From positions 1-64,000 of the forward strand of contig JALGZD010000219.1 in the NCBI GenBank assembly GCA_025782395.1: a stretch of 64,000 bases of DNA, given 5' to 3'. Position 1 is the stretch's first letter; each line of letters opens with the position of its first letter. The position numbers and the translations under genes are program-made. Source of the stretch: a bacterium (GTDB taxonomy: Bacteria > Joyebacterota > Joyebacteria > Joyebacterales > Joyebacteraceae). Below, in pieces: positions 24,103 through 33,991 of this stretch. The notes under the pieces are model-generated. The model had not been told where the DNA came from. It was given only the letters and a program-made list of their open reading frames with translations, and did not search any database.

Positions 24103-27100
24103 CTACCGCACGAATACGGCCGTGGTCCTGGCCGGCACTGTGAAGCTCCCCGCAGCGTCATCGAAACGAGCCTCCCGCACGATGGGATCCGCTGAACCCA
24201 CCATCACAGGGTGAAGCTCAAATCTCTTCCCGCTCCATCCCTCTCCTGCGAACGACTGCTCCTCCGGAGTTGCATTGAAGAGGACGACGATCTCGGCGTA
24301 CTGCTCGTCGACTGTGGGGAAACCCTCAATCTCATCCGACAGGCTCATCACAATGAGTCCCGGAATCTGGCTCGGCCCGGTGTTATGGAATCTGACTCGC
24401 GCCTCGACACTGAGCGCTGCCGGCAATCTGAAGAGCCGCGAACTCTGCCGGATTCTCAGCATCTCCTTGAAATGAGCGAGACATGCGAGGATCTCGTCCT
24501 GCCCCGGCGAGAGTTCCTCCCGCGCAAGGATAGGACCGATGACGCTCCAGCGATCGTGGTTCTTCTCAGCCGATGGCAGTCCGACGGCGAAGTTGTTCGT
24601 CTCGTAGCTCCAATCCAAGCGGTTGAACCAGTCACCGGCATTGTAGCTGTCGGCCTCCATCGATTTCGAGCGAAGGAGGTCCGATCCGGCGTGGAAGAAC
24701 GGCACGCCCTGTGAGAGCGAAACTATCGACAGCCCCATCATCTGCATCCGTACCCGATCGGCCATCGTCGCTCCGGCGGGCGCCGCGTACTGGATCTTGT
24801 CAAACCAGGTCTCGTTGTCGTGCGCCGATATGTAGGCGATCGTCTCCTGCGGCTCCTCCGCGAAACCGACGCTCTCGAACTGTCCGCCCGTCGTTGTCCG
24901 ACCGGTTCGATCGACGAATTCGTAACTCTTCAGATTGCCGGCGAGTCCGACCCGGATCCTGTCCGCTTGGTTAAGAAGCGTCGCCCGCTCGAGTCCACCA
25001 TCGCGATTGTAGCCACTCGGTGCGGTGAAGAGTCCGGTCGCAAAGCCCTGCTCGCGCCTGTCGGAGAACGCGCTTCCTCCACGTACCGCGTCCCGCATGC
25101 GGTCGTTGAAGCAGCCGATCCCTGTCCCGGCCATGTTCATCTGCGTCGCGTTCACCCCGCGCTTGCCACCACCCACCTCGCCGAAATCCCATCCTTCTCC
25201 ATAGAGATAGATGGCGGAACCATCAATCCCGTCAGCCTCCATCGTGAGCGCGCGGATCGCATCGCGAGCCTTCTCCATGTTGCGCTTCATGTGATGTCCC
25301 ATGAGGTCGAACCGGAAACCGTCCACCTTATAGTCGCGGGCCCAGTGGACGAGATCATCGATCATGAGCCGCTCCATCATGTAGTGCTCCGTGGCCGTGT
25401 TCTGGCAGCACGTGCTCGTCTCCACCCGGCCGTCGGCACTCAGGCGGTGGTAGTAGCCGGGAACGATGCGGTCGAGCACCGCACGCGGCTCAGGCCCGCT
25501 TGCGTGCGTGTGGTTGTAGACCACATCCATCACGACGCGAAGCCCCATGCCGGAGAGAGCCGCGACCATCTCACGGAACTCGACGACGCGTGCCGTCCCA
25601 TTCGGGTCCGTCGCGTAGCTTCCCTCTGGAACGCCGTAGTGGTACGGATCGTAGCCCCAGTTGTAGCCGTCGAGATCCCGCACACGTGCCATCGCGGCCT
25701 GCTGCTCCTCCGAGTCGCGCGCGAAACCGGTGAGATTCCCAAGATTCTCCCACTCGTTCCTGTTCTCGCTGATGGTAGCGATATCAAACGCCGGCAGCAG
25801 ATGTATGTGGGTCACACCCGCCTCCGCAAGCCCTCTCAAGTGCTCCACCCCGTCCGACTCGACAGTGAAGGCTTTGAATGTGCCAGCGTATTCCTCCGGC
25901 ACAGTGGGATCTGTTGCGCTGAAGTCTCGCACGTGCAGCTCGTAGAGAACGATGTCCACAGGGAACTCGAGCGCCGACTTCTCTATCATATCCCAGCCGT
26001 CGGGCTTCAGAGCCGAGTCGTCGAGGTCCACGATCAGCGTTCGCGTGCTGTTCATCGAGAGCCCGCGCGAATATGGATCGGTCACGAGGCTCTGCTCGAC
26101 CGAGCCGGTCTGATGCATGTAGACGCTTACCTCGTAGAGGTAGTACATGCCCTTCCAATCGGGGCGACCGGGCGACGTCCAGACACCGGCATCCTCGGTC
26201 ATGGCCAGAACGCAGGCCGGTTCCGGAGCGTCACAGGACTCGTATATGTGGAGCCCTACGACGTGCGCGGTCGGCGCCCACACGCGAAACGTCGGCAAGC
26301 CGTCCGCGTCCCACGAGAGACCCAGCGGCCCGTCGTAAGCGAAGACGTCGTCGAGCACACCCGGGATCTGAATGCCCGTCGCATCGACAAGCCTCCCATC
26401 GGAGTCGACCACCGACACAGCAAGCTGGCCCTTCAGAAGCTCAGGCACGAGTCCCAACGCATCTTCGGGAAGCGAGAGCGCACCGAGACCCCTGAGGTGC
26501 GGGAAGTTGCTCTTGATCTCGCTCGGCAGCCCGGTGTCGGAGGCCATAAGCTCGACCGTCTCCCCGCCGACCACGCCTTCCGATGTGAGTTCGAGCCGCG
26601 CCTCGGGAGATGAGTGGAGGAAGTAGCGGTGCCCTTCTCCTCTCTGCAGGCGCCAGGCGATTGTGCTCTCATTGACCCAGTGTGCTCTCAACCGCGAGAG
26701 ATCTCCGAGGGCGAGCGCGGCAACGTCCGGCGTCTCCGTGTAGATGTTGGTCCTGCCCGAGACGAGCCAGATCTCATCGCCGTGTTCTGACAGCACAAGC
26801 GACATGTCCGGTCCCGGGTCCTTGCTGTCGCCGCGATGCACTATGAACCCGACCTTCAGAGCGCCGTCAGTGAGACCGATGTCCCAATAGACGCCGTATC
26901 CGTCGCGGCCCGATTGTTCGAGCGGACTCATCCACTCGACGGACTCCGTCGTATCGTCCCAGAGGTGCAGACCCCACCCGGCATAGCCGGCCCTGGGACG
27001 GTGGTAGTGGATCCGTGCATGACCGTCGGCAAGCTCTGGGGCCTCGCCGAACTCCTCCTCGACCTTCGCTTCTCCGCCTACGATGCGAACAGCGTTCTGC

Positions 27101-27435
27101 CCTCCGTAGCCGTCATCTACATAGTCCTCCGCCTCGACATCGACCGGACCGCCGTCGAGCCATGTCTCCATGTTCCCCGGCCACTCGCCGTTGATGAAGA
27201 ACTTGTACGTGTGTTCACCTTGCTTGAGGTCCAGAGTCAACGACCATAGACCGTCCTCGCCCTGCTCCATCGGCGATTCGCTCCAGTCGTTGAAGCTGCC
27301 CCGAACGGACACCGACTCCACCTGGAAACTCACAGGCGGTTCCAGCGTGAACGTCACGTCCGCGGCCGAGGCCGTGACGACGAACAGAACTGTACTCAGT
27401 AGCACGAGCGCACTTAGCACGTGTGTGCCTCGCAT
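24103..27435 (-). CDS. Secreted pullulanase (GH13, type I)
   Basis: Pullulanase hydrolyses alpha-1,6 branch points in starch, glycogen or pullulan. The 1110-residue protein starts with a signal peptide ([13 protein letters not shown]... ending TASA). An AMPK/CBM48-like domain ([13 protein letters not shown]...TYKFFING) and a CBM41/PUD-type domain ([20 protein letters not shown]) follow. The GH13 barrel carries the pullulanase signature YNWGYDP, nucleophile Asp710 ([10 protein letters not shown]), acid/base Glu747 ([11 protein letters not shown]) and His872-Asp873 (SAHDNETW). Unlike its neighbours it has no FlgD-like tail. ATG 27435 is chosen because GGGAGG sits 5 nt upstream and the signal peptide follows; an upstream start would add 46 residues. 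A TGC-TATACT extended -10 (27482-27487) is a possible promoter. Confidence 0.94.
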   Translation of the reverse strand: MRGTHVLSALVLLSTVLFVVTASAADVTFTLEPPVSFQVESVSVRGSFNDWSESPMEQGEDGLWSLTLDLKQGEHTYKFFINGEWPGNMETWLDGGPVDVEAEDYVDDGYGGQNAVRIVGGEAKVEEEFGEAPELADGHARIHYHRPRAGYAGWGLHLWDDTTESVEWMSPLEQSGRDGYGVYWDIGLTDGALKVGFIVHRGDSKDPGPDMSLVLSEHGDEIWLVSGRTNIYTETPDVAALALGDLSRLRAHWVNESTIAWRLQRGEGHRYFLHSSPEARLELTSEGVVGGETVELMASDTGLPSEIKSNFPHLRGLGALSLPEDALGLVPELLKGQLAVSVVDSDGRLVDATGIQIPGVLDDVFAYDGPLGLSWDADGLPTFRVWAPTAHVVGLHIYESCDAPEPACVLAMTEDAGVWTSPGRPDWKGMYYLYEVSVYMHQTGSVEQSLVTDPYSRGLSMNSTRTLIVDLDDSALKPDGWDMIEKSALEFPVDIVLYELHVRDFSATDPTVPEEYAGTFKAFTVESDGVEHLRGLAEAGVTHIHLLPAFDIATISENRNEWENLGNLTGFARDSEEQQAAMARVRDLDGYNWGYDPYHYGVPEGSYATDPNGTARVVEFREMVAALSGMGLRVVMDVVYNHTHASGPEPRAVLDRIVPGYYHRLSADGRVETSTCCQNTATEHYMMERLMIDDLVHWARDYKVDGFRFDLMGHHMKRNMEKARDAIRALTMEADGIDGSAIYLYGEGWDFGEVGGGKRGVNATQMNMAGTGIGCFNDRMRDAVRGGSAFSDRREQGFATGLFTAPSGYNRDGGLERATLLNQADRIRVGLAGNLKSYEFVDRTGRTTTGGQFESVGFAEEPQETIAYISAHDNETWFDKIQYAAPAGATMADRVRMQMMGLSIVSLSQGVPFFHAGSDLLRSKSMEADSYNAGDWFNRLDWSYETNNFAVGLPSAEKNHDRWSVIGPILAREELSPGQDEILACLAHFKEMLRIRQSSRLFRLPAALSVEARVRFHNTGPSQIPGLIVMSLSDEIEGFPTVDEQYAEIVVLFNATPEEQSFAGEGWSGKRFELHPVMVGSADPIVREARFDDAAGSFTVPARTTAVFVR

Positions 27436-27696
27436 GGTTACCTCCCGTTGTCGGGGAATCATGTCGGTGATATCGATGGTCAGTATAGCACGCCCCCGAA
27501 GCCCAGCGCCAAGAAGATGGGCCCCTCGGATTCGCGGGAGACTGGGGGGTCGCTCCGAAGGCGTCTTGCGCACTGGGCTGTCTCAGTGCTACCTTCACGG
27601 TATATCGAGAGCCGGCGATGACAACGCGCACACGGGTTCAACTGTGTGGATGAAAGCAGACCGGCCTGTTCAGCGAAACCCACCGGGAGATGACGC

Positions 27697-29304
27697 ATGA
27701 GCACGCCAAGACCGCTGTTCACACTACCTCTACGCACGCTGAGTCTGTTTCTCGTCCTGCCGGTCCTGCTCGTGGCCGGGCAATCCGGCGCCGCTGAGAT
27801 CGTGATCGACGGCAGCTTCCACGACTGGGCAGATCTCGATCCAGTCTGGACCGATCCACCTGACGATGGTGGCGGCGTCGACTTCGGACGGTTGTGGGTC
27901 GCCGGTGACACGAACCGTCTCTACGTCTGTTTCGAGACTGGAAGAGAGACGGGCCTGCAGGGCGGAAACGCGATCAGGCTCTTCATCGATGCTGATGACG
28001 ATCCGGAAACGGGTCGACTGGTCGACGGGATGGGCGTCGATCTCGAGTGGACCTTCGGGAAGCGTGAGGGACGCATTCATCGTCCACATGGCGTGAAGGA
28101 GTACTCGCGCATCGAACAGTCGGATATCGGCCTCAGGCAAGGACCGACCGTAACATCCGACGTCTTCGAGGTCTCCTTCACGCGCTCACTGCCGTCTCTC
28201 CGACTCGGCAGCGTGGTCCGGATCGCCCTCTATGATAGCGGCGCACAAGGCGGCGACCGCCTTCCGGATACGGGGTCCGGAATAGCCGTGGCGCTCGCGG
28301 ATACGGCACCCGGAGCGGTTGTGGCGCTCGCGGACGCCACATCCCTGCTCGATGCGGCATCAACCAGTGCAGCACCGGGCAACGAATCGTTACGCGGCGA
28401 AACCACGTTGCGCGAGCAATCGACGGGGGAACCTCAGACACTCCCTCGACGCGATCGGCGCGACCTGCGCGTATTGACGTACAACGTCCTCTTCGACGGG
28501 CTCTTCAAGCGGCCCGCACCGTTCAAACGGATCTTGAGGGCGATCGACCCGGACGTCATCTGCTTTCAGGAGCTATGGTCGCATTCCGCGCAGCAGGCTG
28601 TCGATCAGGTCTCCCTCGCGCTTCCCGGCGCCCACTGGTACGGGGGCAACACTGAGGACGGGATGATTGTGAGCAGATATCCCATGATAAGGGGACAATC
28701 GATCGACGGCGCCGGCAACTACTGGGCGTTGATCGATCTTCCGGACAGTCTCTACAGTATCGATCTGTCTATCGTGAGCGCGCACCCGCCGTGTTGCGGC
28801 AATGAGGATGGGAGACAGGAAGAGCTGGACGGAATCGCCGCCTGGATGCGGGAGATCCAGACTCCGGGTGGTGTCGAGATAGAACCTGGAACACTCATCG
28901 TCATCGCCGGGGACATGAACCTCGTTGGAAGCTACCGCCAGGTCGAGACGCTCGTGTCCGGGACGATCGTCGACGAGGAACGATTCGGACCATCGCATCC
29001 TGCCGACTGGGATGGCACAGCTCTCTCCGACGCGATGCCGTACCACCTCGGGGGAAAAGACGCATACACATGGAGAGACGACCGGAGTTCCTTCGCACCC
29101 GGCCGTCTCGACTACATCGTTTATTCTGACAGCATCGCTCGGCTGTCGAATGCCTTCATTCTCTGGACGGAAGAACTCGATCCAGCGACTCTTGTTTCCT
29201 ACGATCTCAGAGCAACGGACACAAGAGATGCATCGGACCACCTGCCCGTCGTCGCCGACTTCGCCCTCCCCAAAAGCACTACCCTTCCCGCTGCGCAAGA
29301 TTGA
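27697..29304 (+). CDS. Secreted EEP-superfamily phosphoesterase with CBM9-like N-terminal domain
   Basis: The 535-residue protein has a signal peptide (about 1-31, ending GQSGAAE). A CBM9/DOMON-like beta domain follows (IVIDGSFHDWADLDPVW...RLFIDADDDPETG). A low-complexity linker rich in Ala, Thr and Glu leads to an endonuclease/exonuclease/phosphatase domain from about residue 250. The catalytic series is LTYNVLFDG, CFQELW, GDMNLVGS and SDHLPVVADF. EEP enzymes cleave phosphodiesters in nucleic acids or lipids such as sphingomyelin; the substrate here is unknown. The ATG has GGGAG upstream. Its 3' end overlaps the convergent OB-fold gene by 26 bp. Confidence 0.85.
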   Translation: MSTPRPLFTLPLRTLSLFLVLPVLLVAGQSGAAEIVIDGSFHDWADLDPVWTDPPDDGGGVDFGRLWVAGDTNRLYVCFETGRETGLQGGNAIRLFIDADDDPETGRLVDGMGVDLEWTFGKREGRIHRPHGVKEYSRIEQSDIGLRQGPTVTSDVFEVSFTRSLPSLRLGSVVRIALYDSGAQGGDRLPDTGSGIAVALADTAPGAVVALADATSLLDAASTSAAPGNESLRGETTLREQSTGEPQTLPRRDRRDLRVLTYNVLFDGLFKRPAPFKRILRAIDPDVICFQELWSHSAQQAVDQVSLALPGAHWYGGNTEDGMIVSRYPMIRGQSIDGAGNYWALIDLPDSLYSIDLSIVSAHPPCCGNEDGRQEELDGIAAWMREIQTPGGVEIEPGTLIVIAGDMNLVGSYRQVETLVSGTIVDEERFGPSHPADWDGTALSDAMPYHLGGKDAYTWRDDRSSFAPGRLDYIVYSDSIARLSNAFILWTEELDPATLVSYDLRATDTRDASDHLPVVADFALPKSTTLPAAQD

Positions 29305-29965
29305 AGAGCAAAAGCCGGATGATCATCGTCTGATCGTCCACAGGCATCTCCGTGACGCCTTCGGCGAGCGCACGGAGCGTCGCCGCGTCGGGCAGCCCCG
29401 TCGGCTCAAGTCCCTCCGCATCCTGGAACTCAGTGAGCGCCCGGGAGGTCTCCTCGTCCCAGTCCCCGGAGCCATAGTTGACATCCTGACCGAGCGAGGC
29501 CATGACCACTTTCACGAAGAGCTTCTCGAGATAGCTGAGCTCGATGGGAAGCATTTTCTCAGCGAGTTCAATCTGTCCCGGGTCATCGACAACGATCTGA
29601 GGTCTCCCCTGATAGGTCACAATGGTCCCGGTGACGCATATGCGCCGTCCGTCGAAGAGTGCCTCCGGTGAACGTTCGAACAAGTCTCTCGTCGAGCCCC
29701 AGATGACAACGGTGAACGGCTGGTCGGGATACGGCTTACCCAGGTTCAGAAAGGTCGGCCTCCCCTTGGACCGGGAAAAATACGCCGCGCTCTTCACGAC
29801 GCCGCAGACCGTTGCGTACTCACCCACGTATGCCCCCGCCTCGGCGGCAGAGATACTGGGTGTCGTGCCTGCCGCGGCCCCGCCCCCCGGACCGCCCGCC
29901 GTCAGAGCCATCACGAGAAGTGCGATCGCCGCGAGCCCGGCGAAGACGCCGCGTGGTCGTTTCAT
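29279..29965 (-). CDS. Exported OB-fold plus peptidoglycan-binding-domain protein
   Basis: The 228-residue protein has an N-terminal signal or anchor (MKRPRGVFAGLAAIALLVMA). The middle is an OB-fold-like segment (AYVGEYATVCGVVKSAAYF to YQGRPQIVVDDPGQIEL), often found beside extracellular nucleases. The C-terminal part matches a PG_binding_1 repeat (DWDEETSRALTEFQDAEGL followed by PDAATLRAL). It could hold a nuclease or ligand at the cell wall. Its 3' overlap with the convergent EEP gene is positional evidence only. Confidence 0.7.
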   Translation of the reverse strand: MKRPRGVFAGLAAIALLVMALTAGGPGGGAAAGTTPSISAAEAGAYVGEYATVCGVVKSAAYFSRSKGRPTFLNLGKPYPDQPFTVVIWGSTRDLFERSPEALFDGRRICVTGTIVTYQGRPQIVVDDPGQIELAEKMLPIELSYLEKLFVKVVMASLGQDVNYGSGDWDEETSRALTEFQDAEGLEPTGLPDAATLRALAEGVTEMPVDDQTMIIRLLLFNLAQREG

Positions 29966-30097
29966 GCTTTGCCCCTCTGTGAGGTGTGGAACGTGTGGAC
30001 GGCCGCGCTGACCGCCACTCTCACAAAGAACGGTACGACTCTCACAAGATCAAGGCAAGCCGGGTTGTGTCCATAGGGCAATGTCCATAGCTCACGG

Positions 30098-30126
30098 TTG
30101 CCAGGCCCACCGAAACGCGGTATAAT
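30098..30126 (+). promoter_or_regulatory. Promoter for the S8 protease gene
   Basis: TTGCCA (30098-30103), a 17-nt spacer and a perfect TATAAT (30121-30126) lie about 65 nt before the TTG start. Confidence 0.75.
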
Positions 30127-30189
30127 AGTATTGGAAACTGTCATGGATCTGTCGGGCGCATGTCGCGCTCCCAGCACCGGAGGGACACC

Positions 30190-32277
30190 TTGCATCGGAG
30201 AATGCGACCCTGTTTCAGATCGCTCGTGGTCATTGTCCTGGCAATGGCTCTCTCTGTCGCGTTCGCGGCCCCAGCCGCGTCCAGACCGGTCACGCAGATC
30301 TCGAAACTTGAGGAACTGGCACAGCATCTCCGGACCCGATCGGCATCGCTCCGCGGGGAGCTCTTCGTGAAGTTGAGCGAGGCCGAGACGGGACCGCAGG
30401 CCGCACTCAACGCTGACCGGGACATCGAGTTGATGTTCGTCGATGAAACCGGCATCCCCCGTTTCTACGAGACCGACAATCTCATCGCGGCCGAGACCGT
30501 ATCGGCGGACGAGGTCTGGCCCGGCGGATCGGCGGGGCTCTCGCTCGATGGCTCCGGAACCGTGCTCGGAGAACTGGGCCTCTGGGACGCGGGTGGTGTA
30601 CTGCTCAGCCACCAGGAGTTCACAGGGCGCGCAACTCAGATCGACTCCCTAGGCGGGACGCACTATCACTCCACACACGTCGCCGGTACGATGATCGCCG
30701 AAGGCATCGACAGTGACGCGCAGGGCATGTCCTACGCGGCCACGATCGCCGCCTACGATTGGAACGACGCCGACTCCGAGATGGCCCTGGCAGGAGCAGC
30801 CGGCATGAACGTCTCCAACCACTCGTATGGATTCGTCACGGGATGGCGATGGGGATGGGCGTCATCGGACTGGTACTGGTTCGGCGACACGGATATCAGC
30901 GAGGTAGAGGACTACGGGTTCGGCTACTACGGCGAGAGCGCGCAGGCCTGGGATCAGATAGCCCACGACGCTCCCTACTACACGATCTGCAAATCGGCCG
31001 GCAACGACCGCGACGATGACGGACCGGACCCGGGAGATGGGCACTATGTCTGGGACAACGATATCGAAGACTGGATCTGGAGCACAACCACGCGGAGGGC
31101 CGACGGCTGGGACAACGGGTACGACACGGTCTCCTGGCTCACGACCGCAAAGAACATAATCACTGTGGGAGCAGTCGAGGATATCCCGGGTGGATACAGT
31201 TCTCCCGGAGATGTGGTGACGGCTTCTTTCAGCGGCTACGGCCCGACCGATGACGGGCGCATCAAGCCCGACCTCGTAGCCAACGGCACAGGCCTCTACT
31301 CGTGCACGGACAGCGGGAATTCTTCATACGCATCGTACAGCGGAACGTCAATGAGTGCCCCCAATCTCGCCGGCGCACTCAACCTTCTTGTCCGCCACTA
31401 CGAGGACACACACTCGGACGAGACACCACTGGCTTCAACAATGAAGGCCGTCCTGGTTCAGACCGCGGACGAGGCCGGTTCGTACAACGGCCCCGACTTC
31501 AAGCATGGCTGGGGACTTCTCAACACTCAGACGGCTGCGGAACTCATCTCCGAGGATGGCGCGGGAACGGAATTCGTGATCGAAGGCTCCCTCTCTGACG
31601 GCGATTCGGACATCTGCTACATAGAGGCCGACGGGCTCACGGCCATTCGCGTGACGCTGGCGTGGACGGACCCGCCCGGCACGCCGGCGGTTCCCGCACT
31701 CGACCCGACCGACGCGATGCTCGTGAACGATCTCGATGTCAGACTCCAGACCTACCCCACTCTGGACACGTACGAGCCGTACCTTCTCGACCCGGCGAAC
31801 CCCGACAATGCTCCAGGGACCGGCGACAATGCTAGAGACGTCACAGAGCAGATATTCCTCGACAGCTACACCGGAGGCGAATTCCGCGTGGTCGTGTCCC
31901 ACAAGGGCACGCTTACGGACGCACAGGGCTATTCGCTCGTCTCGACGCACGAACTCAACAGTGAACCGTCCGGGATCGACTCCGACCTTCTGCTGGGTGA
32001 CAGTAGGATTCTCGGCATCTCCCCCAACCCGTTCAATCCGAGGACCATGGTGGCCTTCCAGCTTGGGCAGCCGTCACCTGTAGACATCGTCGTCTACGAT
32101 GCGGCCGGCCGAGTTGTCAGGATGATCCTCAGGGCAAGCGAGCTGACGCCGGGAGATCACGAAGTCGCGTGGGATGGAACCGATGCCGCAGGCAAGAGCG
32201 TGGCTTCCGGCGTCTACTTCTGCCGGCTTCAGGCAGGTGAACAGACCGACGTCAGAAGGATGGTCCTTTTGAAATAG
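30190..32277 (+). CDS. Secreted subtilisin-like S8 serine protease with FlgD-like tail
   Basis: The 695-residue product has a signal peptide (ending AAPAAS), a propeptide-like region and an S8 peptidase domain. The catalytic triad is Asp133 (GELGLWDAGGV), His163 (HYHSTHVAGTM) and Ser387 (YSGTSMSAPNLAG); the oxyanion Asn lies in the SNHSYG region or nearby. A jelly-roll domain follows (AIRVTLAWTDPPGTPAV...NDLDVRL), as in kexin-type P domains. The tail runs from ISPNPFNP to VRRMVLLK, the FlgD-like sorting type. TTG 30190 is chosen because GGAGGG lies about 5 nt upstream; ATG 30160 would add 10 residues without a ribosome-binding site. Confidence 0.92.
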   Translation: MHRRMRPCFRSLVVIVLAMALSVAFAAPAASRPVTQISKLEELAQHLRTRSASLRGELFVKLSEAETGPQAALNADRDIELMFVDETGIPRFYETDNLIAAETVSADEVWPGGSAGLSLDGSGTVLGELGLWDAGGVLLSHQEFTGRATQIDSLGGTHYHSTHVAGTMIAEGIDSDAQGMSYAATIAAYDWNDADSEMALAGAAGMNVSNHSYGFVTGWRWGWASSDWYWFGDTDISEVEDYGFGYYGESAQAWDQIAHDAPYYTICKSAGNDRDDDGPDPGDGHYVWDNDIEDWIWSTTTRRADGWDNGYDTVSWLTTAKNIITVGAVEDIPGGYSSPGDVVTASFSGYGPTDDGRIKPDLVANGTGLYSCTDSGNSSYASYSGTSMSAPNLAGALNLLVRHYEDTHSDETPLASTMKAVLVQTADEAGSYNGPDFKHGWGLLNTQTAAELISEDGAGTEFVIEGSLSDGDSDICYIEADGLTAIRVTLAWTDPPGTPAVPALDPTDAMLVNDLDVRLQTYPTLDTYEPYLLDPANPDNAPGTGDNARDVTEQIFLDSYTGGEFRVVVSHKGTLTDAQGYSLVSTHELNSEPSGIDSDLLLGDSRILGISPNPFNPRTMVAFQLGQPSPVDIVVYDAAGRVVRMILRASELTPGDHEVAWDGTDAAGKSVASGVYFCRLQAGEQTDVRRMVLLK

Positions 32278-32284
32278 ATCGACA

Positions 32285-32332
32285 ACGCCTTCAGTCACGC
32301 CTTCAGTCACGCCTTCAGTCACGCCTTCAGTC
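32285..32332. repeat. Four 12-bp tandem repeats
   Basis: acgccttcagtc occurs four times in a row from 32285 to 32332, immediately after the S8 protease stop codon and before the terminator. It is outside both genes. Confidence 0.9.
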
Positions 32333-32360
32333 GCTCAGGTCAGTCACTGCAAAGTGGAGA

Positions 32361-32388
32361 GAGCCCCGGTGCGCAAGCGCTGGGGCTC
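32361..32388. terminator. Bidirectional terminator between S8 protease and gatB
   Basis: GAGCCCC (32361-32367) pairs with GGGGCTC (32382-32388), with an inner GCGC-aa-GCGC stem. It lies between convergent genes and overlaps the gatB stop codon. Confidence 0.7.
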
Positions 32389-33991
32389 ATTCGATCCCGA
32401 GCAGTCTCACAAGGATCTTGTTGACGAGGGCAGGATCTGCCTTCCCGCCTGAGCGTTTCATCACCTGTCCGACAAGGAACCGGAGAAGCTTCTCTTCACC
32501 CGCTCTCAAGCGCTCGACCTCAGCGGGGTGCTCGGAGAGCACATCCGCGACGAGGGTTTGGATGGCGGCTGAATCAGTCACCTGGGTGAGATCGAGCCGT
32601 TCCAGCAGCTCCTCCACGGACTCGGACGAGTCGATGGCCGCCACCAGAAGACGCTTCGCAGCCGGCTCATTCACGGTCCCACGCACCCTCGCAGCGATCA
32701 CCTGAGCGAGACGCGAGGCGGGCAGGCAAGACAGCGCCAGCGTCTTCAGGTCCACGCCATTCTCGTTGATCCACGCTCCGACCATCACAGTCACCCAGTT
32801 GGCAGTGACCTCCGCCAGTTCGGGGAGCCGCTCCGGACTGATGCCCTCCATCTCCGAGAACACCACCGACATCTTCTCCCGAGTCTTGAAGGGAATCGAA
32901 AGAAGCCTGGCGGCCGGGTCCACGATGCGATCGGGCACCACATCAAGCAGGTGAAGCAGGTTCGCGAGAGTGTCCTCGAAGTAGATGGCCGTGGCCGGTT
33001 CTGCTGTGAGCACGCGCGCTGTGTCGTCTCTGAGCCCATACCAATTGCGGAATCTAAGAGCATGCTTATCGGGCGGCTCCGGCATGAACCGCCTCACGAA
33101 CTCGATCCAATCGCTTCCGATGACGATGTCGCCGAGATCCGGCTCCGGGAAGTAGCGGTAGTCGGAAGCTTCCTCTTTGGAACGCATCGGCAGCGCGCGC
33201 TCCGCGCGATCGTCCCAGAGCAGCGTCTCATGCTCGATCGTCCCGCCCGCTTGCAGAATCCGGCGCTGACGCTCGATCTCGAACGATAAGGCCTTTCCGA
33301 CAGCCTTGAACGAGTTCAGGTTCTTGATCTCGCACGGCGTCCCGAGCGAACCGTCCACGTCGTTCCTGATCGAGACGTTCGTGTCGAACCGTACGTTGCC
33401 CTGATGGAGCTCGCCCGCGGTGACTCCGAGATAGATGAGGATCTGGTGGATCTTTCTGAGATAGGCATCGGCCTCCTCGGGACTAGAGATGTCAGGATCG
33501 CTCACGATCTCCACAAGCGGGACGCCGCACCTGTTCATGTCTACGAGACCGGCCGGGCCGGAGTCACTCGCCCCGCCCACCCGCGACGTGTGCACGGTCT
33601 TCCCTGCATCTTCCTCAATGTGGATGTCCCGAATGCGGACGCGTTTCCTGGTTCCTCCGATATCCAGTTCTACGTGCCCACCGGAGGCGAGCGTGGTCCG
33701 GTGCTGCGTTATCTGATAGCCCTTCGGCAGATCCGGGTAGAAGTAGTTCTTCCTCGCGAAGGACGAGCGTGTTGTGATGTCGGACCCCAATGCGAGCGCC
33801 ACGCGGATACCCAGCTCGACGGCTTCACGGTTCAGAACCGGAAGCGCCCCCGGGAGGCCGAGGCAAACCGGACAGACCCGACTGTTCGGCATTCCACCCG
33901 GCTCGTTCGCACATGCGCAGAAGATCTTGGTCGCAGTGGCCAGCTGCGCGTGAACCTCAAACCCTATGGCCACATCACGTGTCACGCGCAT
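32387..33991 (-). CDS. gatB: Asp/Glu-tRNA amidotransferase subunit B
   Basis: GatB binds misacylated Asp-tRNA(Asn) or Glu-tRNA(Gln) and phosphorylates the side chain for amidation. The 534-residue protein shows the family start (IGFEVHAQL), zinc-type CACANEPGGMPNSRVCPVC, the ARKNYFYPDLPKGYQITQ segment and the tail helical/YqeY domain (AEEKLLRFLVGQVMKRSGGK). It overlaps the gatA 3' end by 10 bp. It is last in the pcrA-gatC-gatA-gatB run. Confidence 0.97.
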   Translation of the reverse strand: MRVTRDVAIGFEVHAQLATATKIFCACANEPGGMPNSRVCPVCLGLPGALPVLNREAVELGIRVALALGSDITTRSSFARKNYFYPDLPKGYQITQHRTTLASGGHVELDIGGTRKRVRIRDIHIEEDAGKTVHTSRVGGASDSGPAGLVDMNRCGVPLVEIVSDPDISSPEEADAYLRKIHQILIYLGVTAGELHQGNVRFDTNVSIRNDVDGSLGTPCEIKNLNSFKAVGKALSFEIERQRRILQAGGTIEHETLLWDDRAERALPMRSKEEASDYRYFPEPDLGDIVIGSDWIEFVRRFMPEPPDKHALRFRNWYGLRDDTARVLTAEPATAIYFEDTLANLLHLLDVVPDRIVDPAARLLSIPFKTREKMSVVFSEMEGISPERLPELAEVTANWVTVMVGAWINENGVDLKTLALSCLPASRLAQVIAARVRGTVNEPAAKRLLVAAIDSSESVEELLERLDLTQVTDSAAIQTLVADVLSEHPAEVERLRAGEEKLLRFLVGQVMKRSGGKADPALVNKILVRLLGIE

